Of a stretch of DNA of 64,000 bases, positions 27,555-35,873 are shown one piece after another. How positions within the stretch are numbered: position 1 is the stretch's first letter; every line of letters begins with the position of its first letter. The translations under genes and the position numbers were made by a program. This stretch comes from Sphingomonas gei (GTDB lineage Bacteria > Pseudomonadota > Alphaproteobacteria > Sphingomonadales > Sphingomonadaceae): assembly GCF_004792685.1 (NCBI RefSeq), contig NZ_SRXT01000004.1, positions 434,001 through 498,000 on the forward strand, written 5' to 3'. The notes under the pieces are model-generated. The model was given only the letters and a program-made list of their open reading frames with translations, did not search any database and was not told the DNA's origin.

Positions 27555-28439
27555 ATGGCGGGTGCCAAGAACCATCAATATCACATCCTTCCGCCGAGCA
27601 TCTGGCCGTTGTTCGGCGCGATGGCGGCTTTGGTGCTCGCCGCGGGCGGCATCATGTGGATGCACACCATGCCAGCGGCGAACCTGGTGTTCTTCGCCGG
27701 CGTCGCGGGCATCCTGATCACCTTCTTCGGCTGGTGGTCGGACGTGATCAAGGAGGCGCATGCCGGCGATCACACCCCGATCGTCCAGCTCCATCTGCGC
27801 TACGGGATGATCCTGTTCATCGCTTCCGAAGTGATGTTCTTCGTCGGCTGGTTCTGGGCGTGGTTCGATTTCTCGCTGTTCCCCTCGACAGTCGAGGCAG
27901 TCGGCGGGACATGGCCGCCCAAGGGCATGGAAGTGTTCGATGCGTTCAAGCTGCCTTTGCTCAACACGCTGATCCTGCTCTGCTCGGGCTGCACCGTCAC
28001 CTGGGCGCATCACGGCCTGCTCCACAACGAGCGCGGCGGCGCGATGAAAGGCCTGTGGGGGCTGATCGGCGTGGGCGAGAATGATTCGGTGAAGAAGGGT
28101 CTCTGGCTCACCGTGATCCTCGGCATCAGCTTCACGGCGCTGCAGGCGCTCGAATACAGCGAAGCGCCGTTCCCGTTCAAGGCGGCGAGCGAGCATGGCA
28201 GCAGCTATGGCGGCGCCTTCTTCATGGCGACCGGCTTCCACGGTTTCCACGTGCTGGTCGGCACGATCTTCCTGATCGTCAACCTCGTGCGGGTCTACAA
28301 GGGCCACTTCACCCCGCGCCAGCATTTCGGTTTCGAAGCCGCTGCCTGGTATTGGCACTTCGTCGACGTGGTGTGGCTGTTCCTCTTCGCTTCGATCTAT
28401 GTCTGGGGCGGCTGGGGCGCAGCCGTTCACGCCGGCTGA
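27555..28439 (+). CDS. ctaE: Cytochrome c oxidase subunit III
   Basis: Seven-helix subunit, 294 residues, that stabilises the oxidase and feeds protons or oxygen to subunit I. Conserved stretches include HLRYGMILFIASEVMFFVGWFW, TGFHGFHVLVGTIFL and AAAWYWHFVDVVWLFLF. The start ATG 27555 lies 34 nt after ctaG. A GC-rich hairpin lies 30 nt after the stop. Confidence 0.95.
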   Translation: MAGAKNHQYHILPPSIWPLFGAMAALVLAAGGIMWMHTMPAANLVFFAGVAGILITFFGWWSDVIKEAHAGDHTPIVQLHLRYGMILFIASEVMFFVGWFWAWFDFSLFPSTVEAVGGTWPPKGMEVFDAFKLPLLNTLILLCSGCTVTWAHHGLLHNERGGAMKGLWGLIGVGENDSVKKGLWLTVILGISFTALQALEYSEAPFPFKAASEHGSSYGGAFFMATGFHGFHVLVGTIFLIVNLVRVYKGHFTPRQHFGFEAAAWYWHFVDVVWLFLFASIYVWGGWGAAVHAG

Positions 28440-28440
28440 T

Positions 28441-29190
28441 TTGGCCGACGAAGCGAACCGCGTTCAGGGGGGAGGCAACACTGCGTTGCCTCCCCTTGTT
28501 GATTCGAGGGGGCGGGGACGCATTCCGCTGATCCCGACAATCATCGTGACGCTCGCCGTCGCCGCGATGATCGGGTTGGGGCTGTGGCAGCTGATGATCC
28601 GCCGGCCGCAAAAGCTGGCCGCGATCGAGCAGCTCGCCAGTAACCCGGGTCGGCCCGAAATCGCCTTTCCGCGGTTTCCCGACGACCGGTTGCTGTTCCG
28701 CAAGGCGCGCGGCTTCTGCGTGCAGCCGGTGTCGAGCCGGCTGACCGGTGCGGGGAGCGCTGGTTTTCGCTTCATCGTCGAATGCCGCACCGGTGGCGCC
28801 GAAGGCCCGGGGATGCTCGTCCAGCTCGGCACGACACGCGATCCGCTGGCCAAGTCGGTGTGGAAGGGCGGGGCGGTGCGCGGCACGATCAGCCACGCGC
28901 CCGACGGCCGCTCGATGCTCGCGTCGCTGTTCGATCGCACGCCGAAGCGGCTGCTGCTAGTGGCCGACACGCCGGCGCCGGGGCTCGCGCCCAATGCCGC
29001 GCCGGACCTGTCGTCTGTGCCGAACAACCACCTGGCGTACGGCGTGCAATGGTTCCTGTTCGCGCTGGTGGCGAGCGTGATCTACGTACTCGCGTTGCGC
29101 TGGCGAGGGCGGAAGCCTTCTCCCCTCCCTGAAAGGGAGGGGTCGGGGGTGGGTGCGAGCGCCAGCGAGCCTCCAGCGCCAGCGGCGTAA
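28441..29190 (+). CDS. SURF1-family oxidase assembly protein with repeat-derived tail
   Basis: SURF1/Shy1 proteins help insert haem a into subunit I. The protein (249 residues from TTG 28441) has the N-terminal helix followed by GLWQLMIRRPQKLA, a central beta domain, and the C-terminal NNHLAYGVQWFLFALVASVIYVLALR. The start is uncertain: TTG 28441 lacks a good ribosome site, while TTG 28486 has a G-rich tract upstream but sits inside a hairpin stem. The last 20 or so residues (after RWRGRKP) come from a palindromic repeat and look like a natural tail extension. Confidence 0.82.
   Translation: MADEANRVQGGGNTALPPLVDSRGRGRIPLIPTIIVTLAVAAMIGLGLWQLMIRRPQKLAAIEQLASNPGRPEIAFPRFPDDRLLFRKARGFCVQPVSSRLTGAGSAGFRFIVECRTGGAEGPGMLVQLGTTRDPLAKSVWKGGAVRGTISHAPDGRSMLASLFDRTPKRLLLVADTPAPGLAPNAAPDLSSVPNNHLAYGVQWFLFALVASVIYVLALRWRGRKPSPLPEREGSGVGASASEPPAPAA
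28469..28495 (+). promoter_or_regulatory. GC-rich hairpin after ctaE (terminator or attenuator)
   Basis: An 11-bp perfect stem pairs 28469-28479 with 28485-28495 around a 5-nt loop, followed by TTGTT rather than a clean T-run. It lies inside the 5' end of the SURF1 frame. It may reduce read-through from ctaE or hide the SURF1 start. Confidence 0.5.
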
Positions 29191-29259
29191 AGCGAAGCGC
29201 CGGGCATCGAGCCCGACGCTGCGCTACCTACCCCCAGCCCCTCCCTTTCAGGGAGGGGA
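29121..29259. repeat. Palindromic repeat overlapping the SURF1 3' end
   Basis: Arms at 29121-29154 and 29226-29259 are inverted copies matching at 31 of 34 positions. Each contains its own hairpin (CCCTCCCT-GAAA-GGGAGGGG type). The left arm lies within the SURF1 coding frame; the right arm is in the gap before thrC. Repeats of this core are familiar in sphingomonads (recollection). Confidence 0.78.
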
Positions 29260-29306
29260 GTTTTGCTTGGGTTGCTCCCCTCGGGTCGCCCCGCTAACCC
29301 CCGCGC

Positions 29307-30698
29307 ATGCGCTATCAAAGCACCCGAGGCGCCGCGCCCCTGCTCGGCTTTCGCGACGTCACGCTCGCCGGACTGGCGAGCGACGGCGGGCTCTACGTCC
29401 CCGAGACCTGGCCGAGCCTGACCCGCGACGAGATCGCGGCGCTCGCCGGCCTGTCCTATGTCGAGACCGCGGTACGGGTGATGCTGCCCTTCGTCAGCCC
29501 CGACCTTTCCGAGGACGAACTGCGCGAACTGTGCACCGAGGCCTATGGCCGCTTCTCGCACGCCGCGGTGACGCCGCTGGTCCAGCTCGACCACCAGCAT
29601 TGGCTGCTTGAATTGTTCCACGGCCCGACGCTCGCCTTCAAGGACGTCGCGCTGCAGTTGCTCGGGCTGCTGTTCGAGAAGTTCCTGATCGGCGGATCGA
29701 CGCATCTCACCATCGTCGGCGCGACTTCGGGCGACACCGGCAGTGCGGCGATCGACGCGGTTGCCGGGCGGATCGGCGTCGACATCTTCATGCTCCACCC
29801 CAAGGGCCGCGTCTCCGAAGTCCAGCGCCGCCAGATGACCACGGTGCTCGCGCCCAACGTCCACAATATCGCGATCGAGGGCAGCTTCGACGATGCCCAG
29901 GCGCTGGTGAAGGCGATGTTCAACGACGCGGATTTCTCGGGGCGCTTCCAGGTGACTGCGGTGAACTCGATCAACTGGGCGCGGCTGATGGCGCAGGTGG
30001 TCTATTATTTCTACGCCGCGGTGCGGCTCGGCGCGCCGGACAAGCCGGTCGCCTTTTCGGTGCCCACCGGCAATTTCGGCGACGTGTTCGCCGGCTATGT
30101 CGCGGCGAAGATGGGGCTGCCCATCGCCAGGCTGGTCGTCGCGACCAACGTCAACGACATCCTCCACCGCGCTTTGTCGACAGGCGATTATTCGACCGGA
30201 ACGGTGACCCCCACCGCCGCGCCGTCGATGGACATTCAGGTCAGCTCGAACTTCGAGCGGCTGCTCGCCGATCTGGCCGGCGCGCCGATCGGCGATCAGA
30301 TGCGCGGCTTCGAAGGGAGCCGTGCGATGCAGCTCACCAACGCCCAGCGCGACGGCGCGGCCGCGCTGTTCGCCAGCGACCGGATCGATTCGGACGCGAT
30401 GAACGCCGCGATGCGATGGGCCTATACCGAAGCAGGCCAGGTGCTCGACCCGCACAGCGCGATCGGCCTCGCCGCCGCCCGGCGTGCCGGTTTGCCCGCG
30501 GAGGTGCCGGTGGTCACGCTCGCCACCGCGCATCCCGCCAAGTTCGCCGAGGCGGTCGAGCGCGCTACTGGACTGCGGCCACCCGTGCCGGCACGAGTCG
30601 GGGATCTCCACGAGCGGCAGGAGCGCTATGACGTGCTGCCCGCCACGTTCGAGGCGATCACTGCCTATATCGCCGAGCGCGCGACGCCGCGGCCATAA
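29307..30698 (+). CDS. thrC: Threonine synthase
   Basis: PLP enzyme that makes threonine from O-phosphohomoserine. The 463-residue protein starts MRYQSTRGAAPLLGFRDVTL, has the PLP lysine in FHGPTLAFKDVALQ, the phosphate-binding GATSGDTGSAAIDA and the long insert typical of the bacterial/fungal type. No ribosome site is visible before the ATG. Confidence 0.95.
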   Translation: MRYQSTRGAAPLLGFRDVTLAGLASDGGLYVPETWPSLTRDEIAALAGLSYVETAVRVMLPFVSPDLSEDELRELCTEAYGRFSHAAVTPLVQLDHQHWLLELFHGPTLAFKDVALQLLGLLFEKFLIGGSTHLTIVGATSGDTGSAAIDAVAGRIGVDIFMLHPKGRVSEVQRRQMTTVLAPNVHNIAIEGSFDDAQALVKAMFNDADFSGRFQVTAVNSINWARLMAQVVYYFYAAVRLGAPDKPVAFSVPTGNFGDVFAGYVAAKMGLPIARLVVATNVNDILHRALSTGDYSTGTVTPTAAPSMDIQVSSNFERLLADLAGAPIGDQMRGFEGSRAMQLTNAQRDGAAALFASDRIDSDAMNAAMRWAYTEAGQVLDPHSAIGLAAARRAGLPAEVPVVTLATAHPAKFAEAVERATGLRPPVPARVGDLHERQERYDVLPATFEAITAYIAERATPRP

Positions 30699-30700
30699 CC

Positions 30701-30726
30701 TGGGCTCCTGCTTTCGCAGGAGCCCA
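30701..30726. repeat. Perfect hairpin repeat between thrC and methyltransferase
   Basis: An 11-bp perfect stem (30701-30711 with 30716-30726) around a TTTC loop, starting 3 nt after the thrC stop. There is no T-run, so it is more like a short dispersed repeat than a terminator, though it could protect the 3' end of thrC message. Confidence 0.65.
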
Positions 30727-30746
30727 AGGCTGGATATGGGAGGCCC

Positions 30747-31616
30747 ATGGACCTCATCACTCTCACCGGCGAGCCCTGGGCCGATTACGGGCTGATCGAC
30801 TCGGGCCATGGCCGCAAGCTCGAGCGCTACGGCCCCTATCGCTTCATCCGCCCCGAGCCCCAGGCGATGTGGGCGCCCGCGTCCGAAGACTGGAACGCGC
30901 ATGGCGAGTTCCTCCCCGCACCCGACGACGAAGGCGGCGGCCGCTGGCATTTCCACACCCCGACCCCGCGCGAAGGCTGGCAGCTCGCCTGGGAGGAAGT
31001 GCGCTTCACGGCGCAGACCACGCCGTTTCGCCATCTCGGCTTCTTCCCCGACATGGCGCCGGTGTGGCACTGGATGCGGGCGCAAATCGCCGACAAGCCC
31101 GAAGCCGAATGCATGAACCTGTTCGGCTATACCGGGGTGGGCACGCTGGCGCTGGCGGCGAAGGGCGCGCGGATGACGCATGTCGATGCGTCGAAGAAGT
31201 CGGTCGCCGAGGGCAAGGCCAATGCCGCGCTGTCGGGAATGGAGGATTTGCCGATCCGCTGGATGATCGACGATGCCGGCAAGTTCGTCGCGCGCGAAGT
31301 GCGGCGCGGGCGGCGCTATGACGGGATCATCCTCGATCCGCCCAAATGGGGGCGCGGGCCCAATGGCGAAGTGTGGAAGCTGGAAGAGGGGCTGCCTGCG
31401 CTGATCGCCGATACCCGCAAGCTGCTCGATACCGAGTCGCGCTTCCTGTTCCTGACGGTTTATGCGGTGCGCATGTCGGCGCTGGCGATCGGCGAATTGG
31501 TCCGCCAGTCGTTCGGCGATTTGGGCGGCAAGGTCGAGGCCGGCGAGCTGACCGTACGCGAGGAAGCGCGCGGGCTCGAACTGCCGACTGCGATCTTCGC
31601 GCGCTGGAGCCGCTGA
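30747..31616 (+). CDS. RlmI/RlmK-like SAM-dependent methyltransferase
   Basis: Class I methyltransferase of 289 residues. The SAM-binding motif I is NLFGYTGVGTLALAA, with the acidic residue in THVDASKKSV and motif IV ILDPPKWGRG, the pattern used by base-methylating enzymes related to 23S rRNA methyltransferases RlmI/RlmK. There is no PUA domain, so the RNA target is uncertain. GGGAGG precedes the ATG. Confidence 0.8.
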   Translation: MDLITLTGEPWADYGLIDSGHGRKLERYGPYRFIRPEPQAMWAPASEDWNAHGEFLPAPDDEGGGRWHFHTPTPREGWQLAWEEVRFTAQTTPFRHLGFFPDMAPVWHWMRAQIADKPEAECMNLFGYTGVGTLALAAKGARMTHVDASKKSVAEGKANAALSGMEDLPIRWMIDDAGKFVAREVRRGRRYDGIILDPPKWGRGPNGEVWKLEEGLPALIADTRKLLDTESRFLFLTVYAVRMSALAIGELVRQSFGDLGGKVEAGELTVREEARGLELPTAIFARWSR

Positions 31617-31620
31617 TCGG

Positions 31621-32292
31621 TCAATTCGTCGTGCGCCCGGCGCGTGCCTGCTCGAAACCTTCTTCCTCTTCACTGCGAAGTGCCTCGGCTTCGGCGAGGT
31701 CGAGTTGTTCGGCGTTCAGTGTCTTGCCGACAAAGCTTGCCATTTTGTCGAGCGTCGGCGGTACGCCCTGTACGGCGTCGATCGCCGGCCGAAGCACGAC
31801 GAGAACGCTGTAGTGATAACCGCGCGTCTCGTCCGACAACAGCATTGGTATGCCGGCACGCACTTCCTCGAAATCAGAATAAAACGAAACGAGCGCGAGG
31901 GCGAGGTCGGGTGGCAGCAATCCGACCTTCGATGCGAGCGCCGGGTACAGTACCGGTTCGGGCAAGGTGAGCATTTCGAGGAAATGGCGGTCGAACGCCT
32001 CCTCCCCGCGAATGCGGCCGAGGCCATGGTCGTTATATCGGTTGGTCACCAGCCTTGCGATGCGCGCGCATTCGCGGCGGAGCAATGTCATCTCGGCATA
32101 GAGCGCCGAGACCGTCGATTGCGCCTCCTCGTGCCGCAGCAACGCGTCGCGGCGGCGGTTGAGCCTGAAATTGTACAACGCGCCGACAATCAACAGCACG
32201 AAGCCGAACAGCGAACCAAGCGCGCCCTGCCAGCTCTTCAGTTCACCGTACCAGCTCGCAGCTTCCTGCCCGGTCGAAATGACGATGTGCAT
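31621..32292 (-). CDS. Membrane-anchored protein of unknown function
   Basis: A 223-residue protein with one hydrophobic helix near residues 21-43 (GALGSLFGFVLLIVGALYNF). A helical cytosolic part follows (NRRRDALLRHEEAQSTVSAL and a further helical region). The C-terminus is acidic (EAEALRSEEEEGFE). No known family was recognised. GGAGG precedes the ATG at 32292. It is convergent with the methyltransferase (4 nt between stops) and sits 26 nt after ccmB. Confidence 0.7.
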   Translation of the reverse strand: MHIVISTGQEAASWYGELKSWQGALGSLFGFVLLIVGALYNFRLNRRRDALLRHEEAQSTVSALYAEMTLLRRECARIARLVTNRYNDHGLGRIRGEEAFDRHFLEMLTLPEPVLYPALASKVGLLPPDLALALVSFYSDFEEVRAGIPMLLSDETRGYHYSVLVVLRPAIDAVQGVPPTLDKMASFVGKTLNAEQLDLAEAEALRSEEEEGFEQARAGRTTN

Positions 32293-32318
32293 CTGCCCCT
32301 CCACTCCGCCTCGCCGGC

Positions 32319-32963
32319 CTAGCTCCGCCCCATCCGGATTGCCGCGCCGGCGACGAACGGGCAGCCCGCGACCAGCAACAGGCTCACTGCGGCGAGCAGC
32401 TTGAACGCGCCCGGCTGATCGCCGCTTGCGCCCGCGCCGAAGATCAGCAACGGCACCGCGAAGGGCAGCATCACCAGCCCCGCCAGCGCGCCCGCGCCGC
32501 GCAGCCCGGCGACCAGGGCTGCAGTGGCGACACCCAGCGCGGCAAGGCCGGGCGTGCCGATCGCCAGTCCCGCCAGCAGCGGCACTAACGTATTGCCCGG
32601 CAAATGCAGCAGCGCGGCGGCCGCCAAAGTCGCGACGAGCAACGCCGGCGCGAAGCCCAGCCAATGTCCGACCATCTTCGCAGCAGCGACGAGCGAGTCG
32701 GAAAGCCCGCGCGCGGCGAACTGGTCGAGCATTCCGCTCTCGGCGTCGGGGGTCACCAGCCGCTCGACCGGGAGCAACGCCGCGAGCAACGCCGCCGCCC
32801 AGATCACCCCGCCGCCGACACGCGCGAGCAGCCTCCCGTCGGGCCCGATTGCGAACGGAAACAGGATCGCGACGAGCAGGAAGAAGGCGATCGGCATCAG
32901 CAGCCCGCCGCTGCTCCACGCCCGGCGCAACTCGCGCCAGACGATCGCGATGAACACACTCAC
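32319..32963 (-). CDS. ccmB: Haem exporter permease CcmB
   Basis: Membrane subunit of the CcmAB complex that supports haem delivery to CcmE during cytochrome c maturation. The 214-residue protein has six hydrophobic segments and begins with a cytosolic stretch (IVWRELRRAWSSGG). PVERLVTPDAESGMLDQFAARGLS is the conserved loop. Its GTG start overlaps the ccmA stop (GTGA). No ccmC or later genes follow here. Confidence 0.9.
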   Translation of the reverse strand: MSVFIAIVWRELRRAWSSGGLLMPIAFFLLVAILFPFAIGPDGRLLARVGGGVIWAAALLAALLPVERLVTPDAESGMLDQFAARGLSDSLVAAAKMVGHWLGFAPALLVATLAAAALLHLPGNTLVPLLAGLAIGTPGLAALGVATAALVAGLRGAGALAGLVMLPFAVPLLIFGAGASGDQPGAFKLLAAVSLLLVAGCPFVAGAAIRMGRS

Positions 32964-33529
32964 AGCCGCACTTCCTGTGCATGCGGAAGCGCGATCGGCA
33001 AATGCGTCGCGACCAGTGCGATGCCGCCGCCGCTGCGATGATCCGCGATCAGCGTCTCCAGCGTTCGCACCGATCCGGCGTCGAGCCCGTTGGCGGGTTC
33101 GTCGAGCAGCCAGACCGGCGCGCCGCTCGCGATCACCCGGGCAAAGCCGGCGCGGCGGCGCTGGCCGGTCGACAATAGCCGCACCGGCACCTGGGCGAGC
33201 TTTTCGAGCCCCACCGTCGCGAGAGCTGCCTCGACCGCCGCGGCATGCCCGTCGATCCGCGCCCAGAAGCGCACGGCGGCGGCGAGGCCGAGCTCAGGAT
33301 CGAGCGCCGCAGTCTCGGCGAGCAGCGCCCGGGCGCCGTCCCCCGCTACGCGGCCTGTGGCGGGGGGAAGCAGCCCCGCGGCGATGCGGATCAGGCTCGA
33401 TTTGCCGGCGCCGTTGGGCCCGGTTACCAGCGCCGCCTCGCCGGGCCCCAGCGCGAAGCGCAGTCCTTCGAACAGCGATCTTCCGCCCCGGACGCACGCG
33501 ACATCGGCGAAGGACAGGCCGGCGCTCAC
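32960..33529 (-). CDS. ccmA: Haem exporter ATPase CcmA
   Basis: ABC ATPase of 189 residues that drives release of haem-loaded CcmE. It has Walker A GPNGAGKSS, signature LSTGQRRRAGFAR and Walker B VWLLDEPANGLD with the switch His in VATHLPI. GTG at 33529 overlaps the stop of the upstream metallopeptidase gene (GTGA). At 189 residues it is slightly short for the family. Confidence 0.9.
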   Translation of the reverse strand: MSAGLSFADVACVRGGRSLFEGLRFALGPGEAALVTGPNGAGKSSLIRIAAGLLPPATGRVAGDGARALLAETAALDPELGLAAAVRFWARIDGHAAAVEAALATVGLEKLAQVPVRLLSTGQRRRAGFARVIASGAPVWLLDEPANGLDAGSVRTLETLIADHRSGGGIALVATHLPIALPHAQEVRL

Positions 33530-33942
33530 CCCGCGGAATCTTCCAGCGCGTGCATGTCGTCGTCGGACAGCCCGAAATGATGGCCCACCTCGTGCACGAC
33601 GATATGGCCGACCAAAGCCTCGAGGGTCACGCCGGTGTCGCACCATTCGTCGAGGATCGCGCGGCGATAGAGATGGATGCGATCGGGCAGGGCGCCCGAA
33701 TCGAACAAGGATTTCTCGCCGATCGGGCGGCCGTGATAGAGGCCGGTCAGGTCGAACGGGTCCTCGATCCCGAGCGCGTCGAGCGTCGCGTCATCGGCGA
33801 ATTCCTCGACGATCAGCACGACGTCGGCGAGATGCTCGGCGAAGGGTGAGGGGATGCGGGCGAGCGCGGCGCGGGCGAGCGCCTCGATCGTTGCCGCGTC
33901 CGGCGCGTGGGAAGCCGCTTGCCCGCTCATCTGCGAACCCAT
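33526..33942 (-). CDS. Zincin-like metallopeptidase-family protein
   Basis: A 138-residue protein with HEVGHHFGLSDDDM, the HExxH-x-x-H type zinc motif of the small zincin-like family (PF06262, DUF1025). The upstream region IHLYRRAILDEWCD is also typical. Proteolytic activity has not been shown for most members. The ATG at 33942 is used; an ATG at 33930 is also possible and neither has a clear ribosome site. The stop overlaps the ccmA start. Confidence 0.82.
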   Translation of the reverse strand: MGSQMSGQAASHAPDAATIEALARAALARIPSPFAEHLADVVLIVEEFADDATLDALGIEDPFDLTGLYHGRPIGEKSLFDSGALPDRIHLYRRAILDEWCDTGVTLEALVGHIVVHEVGHHFGLSDDDMHALEDSAG

Positions 33943-33977
33943 AGGCGGAGGGGCGAAGGCGGGGCAAGGAGGCGATC

Positions 33978-34265
33978 ATGGTGGCACGGTTGACCGAAGG
34001 GCACAGGCGCGAGTCGCTCGCTGCGATTCCCGACTGGACATATGACGAGAGCCGCGACGCGATCGCCCGACGGTTCACCTTCGCCGATTTCAACCAGGCG
34101 TTCGGGTTCATGACGCGAGTCGCGCTGATCGCCGAGAAGGCCGATCACCATCCCGAATGGTCGAACGTGTGGAACCGCGTGGATATATTGCTCACCACGC
34201 ACGATGCCGGCGGTCTCTCGCAGCGTGACATTGCGATGGCGCAGGCGATCGACGCGTTGCTCTAG
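33978..34265 (+). CDS. phhB: Pterin-4a-carbinolamine dehydratase
   Basis: Recycles the pterin cofactor used by phenylalanine hydroxylase. The 95-residue protein has the signature [19 protein letters not shown] followed by [16 protein letters not shown], with the conserved His pair. AAGGAGG lies 6 nt before the ATG. The stop overlaps the convergent SDR stop at a shared CTAG. No phhA is nearby. Confidence 0.92.
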   Translation: MVARLTEGHRRESLAAIPDWTYDESRDAIARRFTFADFNQAFGFMTRVALIAEKADHHPEWSNVWNRVDILLTTHDAGGLSQRDIAMAQAIDALL

Positions 34266-35053
34266 CGGATCGCGCTGCGGCGCATCTGCTTGCGAAGCGC
34301 GCCCGGCATCCAGCGCGCCGCGAAGGCGAGGCGGCGCGCGGTCTTGCCGATCACGACATGGATCTTGTCGCGCTGAATGCCGTTCCAGATCGCTTCCGCC
34401 ACTTCGTCGAGCGGCGTGAACTCGAGCCCGGCGGCGCGCACCGAATCGCGCGCGGTGTGGTTGGTTCCCGAGACGTTCGAATCGAGCAACGGCGTGTCGA
34501 TGAAGCTCGGCATCACCACTCGAACCTTGATCCCGTCGGCCGCCCATTCGGCGTCGAGCGCCTCCGAGAGGCCGCGCACCCCGAACTTGACCGCGGCATA
34601 GAGCGCGAGCCCGCTCGATCCATAGATTGCCGCCGCGGACGCGGTGTTGACCAGTGCCGAGCCCGGACTGGCCTTGAGGAAGGGGTGGCCCGCGCGGGCG
34701 CCGTTGATCACGCCGACCAGATTGATCCCGACGATCCGGTCGATCTCGTCGTCGCTCGCCCCGGCGAGCGCGCCGCCGACCGCGATTCCGGCGTTGTTGA
34801 ACAGCACGTCGAGCCGCCCGCCGCTGGCCTGGGTGAACGCCGTCAGCGCCTCGCGCCACTGGTCGCGGTCACGCACGTCCATGACATGAATGGTCGCCAT
34901 GCCGGCGGGGAGCATCGCCTGCGTCGCCGCGAGCCCGGCGGCGTTGACGTCGGCCAGACCGACCCGCCAGCCGCGCGCGGCGAACAGCTTCGCGACTGCC
35001 TGGCCGATGCCCGAGGCTCCTCCGGTGATGAAGATCGCCTTTTCGCTCGCCAT
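34262..35053 (-). CDS. Short-chain dehydrogenase/reductase
   Basis: NAD(P)-dependent oxidoreductase of 263 residues with the classical SDR pattern: [24 protein letters not shown], the Ser in [10 protein letters not shown] and the catalytic YAAVK. The Asp near the end of beta-2 (GLADVNAAG) suggests NAD preference. The extended, basic C-terminus ([13 protein letters not shown]) might dock to a membrane. The substrate is unknown. GGGGAGCAGG precedes the ATG. Confidence 0.85.
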   Translation of the reverse strand: MASEKAIFITGGASGIGQAVAKLFAARGWRVGLADVNAAGLAATQAMLPAGMATIHVMDVRDRDQWREALTAFTQASGGRLDVLFNNAGIAVGGALAGASDDEIDRIVGINLVGVINGARAGHPFLKASPGSALVNTASAAAIYGSSGLALYAAVKFGVRGLSEALDAEWAADGIKVRVVMPSFIDTPLLDSNVSGTNHTARDSVRAAGLEFTPLDEVAEAIWNGIQRDKIHVVIGKTARRLAFAARWMPGALRKQMRRSAIR

Positions 35054-35105
35054 CCTGCTCCCCCGCTTTTGACCTTTTGAACTTCATCCCGCACAAAAGC
35101 CGCCG

Positions 35106-35873
35106 ATGCCAGAGCAAACCCGCAGCGTTACCTTCAAAAATGTCAGTAAGGTCTATGCGGGCGGCGCGAAGGCCGTCGACCAGGTGTCGCTGGAAGTCGC
35201 GGCGGGCAGCTTCGTCGCTTTGGTCGGGGCATCGGGGTCGGGCAAGTCTACTCTGCTCAAGACAGTCAATCGGCTGATCGAGCCGAGCGCCGGCGAAGTC
35301 CTGATCGGCGGCGAACCGGTGCATGGCGAAGCGCCGCATTTGCTGCGGCGGCGGATCGGCTATGTCTTCCAGAATATCGGGCTCTTCCCGCACATGAATG
35401 TCGGCGAGAATATCGCGATCGGGCTCAGGCTCGCCGGCGAACGTGACGCGGCGGCCCGCGTCGCGGAACTCCTCGCGCTGGTCGAACTCGCGCCCGAACT
35501 GGCGGCACGCATGCCCGATGCGCTGTCGGGCGGGCAGCGCCAGCGCGTCGGTGTGGCGCGCGCGCTTGCCTGCCGGCCGGGGTTGCTGCTGATGGACGAG
35601 CCGTTCGGCGCGCTCGATCCGGTGACCCGCGACGGACTCGGCAAGGCGATCCGCGCGCTGCACGCGCGGATGGGGCTGACGACGATCCTGGTCACGCACG
35701 ACATGGCCGAAGCGCTGCTGCTCGCCGATCGCGTGCTGGTGATGGCCGCGGGGCGTATCGTCGCAGATGGAGCGCCGCACGAATTGCTGTCGGGCAAGGC
35801 AGGGCCCGCCGCCGACGCGCTGATCGCAGTGCCACGCGAACAGGCGCGCCGGCTGGCGGAGCTGGAGACGTGA
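35106..35873 (+). CDS. Osmoprotectant ABC transporter ATPase (OpuCA/OsmV-like)
   Basis: ATPase of 255 residues with GASGSGKSTLLKTVNRLI (the NRLI form typical of betaine/choline importers), ALSGGQRQRVGVARAL and LLLMDEPFGALDPVTR. The C-terminal CBS domains found in OpuCA are missing, so ionic-strength sensing by that route is unlikely. GTGA overlap joins it to the permease-binding protein gene. Confidence 0.87.
   Translation: MPEQTRSVTFKNVSKVYAGGAKAVDQVSLEVAAGSFVALVGASGSGKSTLLKTVNRLIEPSAGEVLIGGEPVHGEAPHLLRRRIGYVFQNIGLFPHMNVGENIAIGLRLAGERDAAARVAELLALVELAPELAARMPDALSGGQRQRVGVARALACRPGLLLMDEPFGALDPVTRDGLGKAIRALHARMGLTTILVTHDMAEALLLADRVLVMAAGRIVADGAPHELLSGKAGPAADALIAVPREQARRLAELET

Noticed and set aside
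29082-31673. Very long minus-strand frame across thrC and the methyltransferase gene.
   Set aside because: It lies opposite two well-identified genes and encodes a low-complexity Arg/Gly/Asp-rich product, as expected of high-GC antisense.
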